A stretch of 6,679 nt of DNA from Clostridia bacterium (GTDB taxonomy: Bacteria > Bacillota > Clostridia > Christensenellales > UBA1242), in assembly GCA_017443885.1 (NCBI GenBank), contig JAFSXW010000036.1, positions 1 through 6,679 of the forward strand, read 5' to 3'. The notes beneath the pieces were generated by a model. The model was not told the DNA's origin, did not search any database, and saw only the letters and a list, made by a program, of their open reading frames with translations. The stretch's first letter is position 1. Every line of letters starts with the position of its first letter. Both the position numbers and the translations under genes were made by a program. Of the stretch, positions 5,140 to 6,679 are shown one piece after another.

Positions 5140-5157
5140 ATTTATAATACCTTTTTT
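5126..5157 (+). terminator. Terminator of the infC-rpmI-rplT operon
   Basis: GGTATTAT (5132-5139) and ATAATACC (5144-5151) form a perfect 8-bp stem with a 4-nt loop. Upstream A residues can pair with the six T residues (5152-5157), lengthening the stem. The A run before the stem could let it work on both strands. It begins 20 bp after the rplT stop and ends just before the next ribosome site. Confidence 0.85.
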
Positions 5158-5169
5158 ATTGGAGAAAAT

Positions 5170-5937
5170 ATGGAAATAATTTCGAGTTTAGAAAATCCTC
5201 AAATTAAAAAGTTAAAAAGCCTTGCAGAAAAGAAATTTCGTAAGTTTTATGGCGAATATGTGGTTGAAGGCGAAAAGTGTGTTAGGGAAGCGATTTTTAG
5301 TGGTGCAACAATCACAAAACTATTTGTTAGCGAAAGCAAACAGGGCGAATATGAAGATATAATTAAAAATTGCAGTGAAAAAACGGTGGTTTTAACGGAT
5401 AAACTTTTTGGCAAAATTGCAGACACGGTTAATCCTCAGGGCATATTAGCTGAAATAGAGATGCGCCATAGCGAAGATTTTACTCCTAAAAGCAAGCCAT
5501 TTTTAGTGCTTGATAGAATTAGTGATCCCGGAAACTTAGGAACGATTATTCGAACAGCAGTTGCCACTGGGTTTAGCGATATTGTTTTGATAGACACAGT
5601 TGAACCATATAATCCAAAAACAGTGCGTGCATCTTCTAGTGGTATATTTTTCGTAAACTTTTATCCACTGGACACTACTAGTTTAATAAAAAAATGCAAA
5701 GATGAAGGCATAGAAATTTTGGTTGCAGATATGGCTGGTAAAAATGTGTTTAAGATTAATAAACCAACCGAAAACTATTGCCTTGTAATATGCAACGAGG
5801 CTAATGGTGCAAGCAAAGAAATACTAGAAGGCGCAGATAAAATAATCTCACTTCCAATGCTTCCAGAAATGGAAAGTTTAAATGCTGGGGTTTGTGCTAG
5901 TGTTTTAATGTATGAATTTTCTAAAGAGAATTTCTAA
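5170..5937 (+). CDS. TrmH/SpoU-family RNA 2'-O-methyltransferase
   Basis: This 255-aa protein has an N-terminal SpoU substrate-binding domain (residues ~1-95: LENPQIKKLKSLAEKKFRK, then YVVEGEKCVREA) and a C-terminal trefoil-knot SPOUT domain. Motif 1 is LDRISDPGNLGTIIRTA (114-130) with the conserved Asn122 and Arg128. Motif 2 is VICNEANGAS (206-215) with Glu210. Motif 3 is SLPMLPEMESLNAGVCAS (227-244). Members transfer methyl from S-adenosylmethionine to a ribose 2'-OH of rRNA or tRNA. The layout resembles YsgA/RlmB-type rRNA enzymes, and Firmicutes often have such a gene after rplT, but the exact target nucleotide cannot be read from sequence. GGAG (5161-5164) lies 5 nt before the ATG. The gene stands behind the rplT terminator and probably has its own promoter. 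Confidence 0.92.
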   Translation: MEIISSLENPQIKKLKSLAEKKFRKFYGEYVVEGEKCVREAIFSGATITKLFVSESKQGEYEDIIKNCSEKTVVLTDKLFGKIADTVNPQGILAEIEMRHSEDFTPKSKPFLVLDRISDPGNLGTIIRTAVATGFSDIVLIDTVEPYNPKTVRASSSGIFFVNFYPLDTTSLIKKCKDEGIEILVADMAGKNVFKINKPTENYCLVICNEANGASKEILEGADKIISLPMLPEMESLNAGVCASVLMYEFSKENF

Positions 5938-5952
5938 TTTGTGCTAAAATAT

Positions 5953-5981
5953 TTGGAAGAAATAATAAAAAAGTGTAAAAT
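5953..5981 (+). promoter_or_regulatory. Possible promoter of the yebC-family gene
   Basis: TTGGAA (5953-5958, four of six), a 17-bp spacer and TAAAAT (5976-5981, five of six) would start transcription about 25 nt before the ATG. An alternative is an extended -10, TG-C-TAAAAT (5942-5950), with no convincing -35. No terminator is seen between the methyltransferase and this gene, so read-through is equally possible. Confidence 0.45.
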
Positions 5982-6013
5982 AAATTATAAAAAATAAAAC
6001 GGAGGATATAAAG

Positions 6014-6679
6014 ATGAGTGGACATAGTAAGTTTCATAACATCAAAGCAACAAAAGATAAGGCAGATGCAGCGCGTGGCAAAATATTTACAAAATTAGGC
6101 CGTGAAATTGCTGTTGCCGTTAAAATGGGAGGGCCAGACCCCAGCACTAATAGCAAACTTTATGATGTTATAGTTAAGGCAAAACAAAACAATATGCCAA
6201 ACGATAATATCCAGCGTTCTATTAAAAAAGCTAGTGGAGAAGGTGCTTCTAGCGATAATTTCGATTCAATCACTTATGAAGGATATGGCCCTAATGGCGT
6301 AGCCTTTATTGTTGAGTGTTTAACTGATAATAGAAACCGCACAGCAAGTGATGTAAGGCATTTATTCGATAAACATGGTGGAAGTTTAGGAACTAGTGGA
6401 AGCGTTATGTTTATGTTTGATAGAAAGGGCGTTATAATGCTTGAAAATAAAGAAGGCGTAGGCGAAGATGATGTGATGATGCTTGCCCTAGATAATGGTG
6501 CAGATGATGTAGTTAGCGAAGAAGATGGCTATGTTGTTTACACATTGCCAGAGAATTTCCACACTGCAAGTAAGGCATTTGAAGAAAATGGCTTTACTAT
6601 TATTTCTAGCGAAGTGGAATATGTGCCAACAAATGTAATTAGTTTGCCAGAAGATAAACAAGCAAGCATTGAAAAACTT
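6014..6679 (+). CDS. yebC: YebC/PmpR/TACO1-family protein, 3' end outside window
   Basis: The first 222 residues are present, out of roughly 240-250 usual for the family, and the frame is open to the window end. The start is clear: GGAGG (6001-6005) lies 8 nt before an ATG that opens with the family signature MSGHSK and HNIKATKDKADAARGKIF. Further hallmarks are GREIAVAVKMGG (residues 29-40), NNMPNDNIQRSIKKASG (about 58-74), YEGYGPNGVAFIVECLTDNRNRT (about 84-106) and HGGSLGTSGSVMFMFDRKG (about 115-133). Members were first described as DNA-binding transcription regulators. Later work on TACO1 and bacterial YebC points to ribosome-associated relief of stalling at proline-rich stretches, which fits this translation neighbourhood. 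Position 7 is Phe rather than the common Trp. Confidence 0.95.
   Translation, partial: MSGHSKFHNIKATKDKADAARGKIFTKLGREIAVAVKMGGPDPSTNSKLYDVIVKAKQNNMPNDNIQRSIKKASGEGASSDNFDSITYEGYGPNGVAFIVECLTDNRNRTASDVRHLFDKHGGSLGTSGSVMFMFDRKGVIMLENKEGVGEDDVMMLALDNGADDVVSEEDGYVVYTLPENFHTASKAFEENGFTIISSEVEYVPTNVISLPEDKQASIEKL

Noticed and set aside
6014..6040. Phe instead of Trp at position 7 of the YebC-family protein as a novel change
   Set aside because: From memory, an MSGHSKF subset of YebC proteins exists in Clostridia, so this looks like ordinary family variation rather than a discovery.
1..6679. CRISPR array, insertion sequence, prophage or tRNA genes
   Set aside because: No regularly spaced repeats, transposase or integrase-like frames, terminal inverted repeats or cloverleaf sequences were seen on either strand.

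Overview
This window is an AT-rich chromosomal segment of a low-GC Gram-positive bacterium. It looks like an uncultured Clostridia-type Bacillota, although the order cannot be fixed from sequence alone. The evidence is the infC-rpmI-rplT translation operon followed by a SpoU-family methyltransferase, consensus sigma-A promoters (TTGACA, 17-bp spacers), strong AGGAGG-type ribosome binding sites, U-tract terminators, a HelD-like helicase, and standard-code genes ending almost always in TAA. Every gene reads on the + strand.

Left part (1-2789): the C-terminal portion of a HelD-like superfamily 1 helicase is followed after 15 bp by a PnuC-like membrane transporter, presumably in one transcript. 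Next comes a single-gene unit with its own promoter (2036-2064) and terminator (2751-2789). It encodes a 208-aa membrane-anchored protein of unknown function.

Middle part (2790-3758): an AT-rich spacer carries a 14-nt direct repeat and a near-consensus promoter (2901-2929). This drives two short, unrecognised soluble proteins (145 and 115 aa) that may share a fold with each other. I see no terminator after them. The infC promoter starts only 15 bp past the second stop codon.

Right part (3759-5157): a strong promoter leads into a ~190-nt leader that looks like the L20-type attenuator of Firmicutes, with alternative pairings and a U-tract terminator. It is followed by infC, which must start at an ATT codon, then rpmI and rplT. 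A perfect 9-bp hairpin lies inside the last codons of rplT, and the operon terminator follows it.

Last part (5158-6679): a SpoU/TrmH-family RNA methyltransferase whose likely promoter overlaps the preceding terminator, then a YebC/PmpR/TACO1-family protein cut by the window end. The right half is a coherent translation neighbourhood (initiation factor, two large-subunit proteins, an RNA modification enzyme and a YebC-family translation or regulatory factor). The most novel content is the two-gene orphan operon and the layered RNA control around infC-rplT. I see no mobile element, CRISPR array, tRNA or rRNA.
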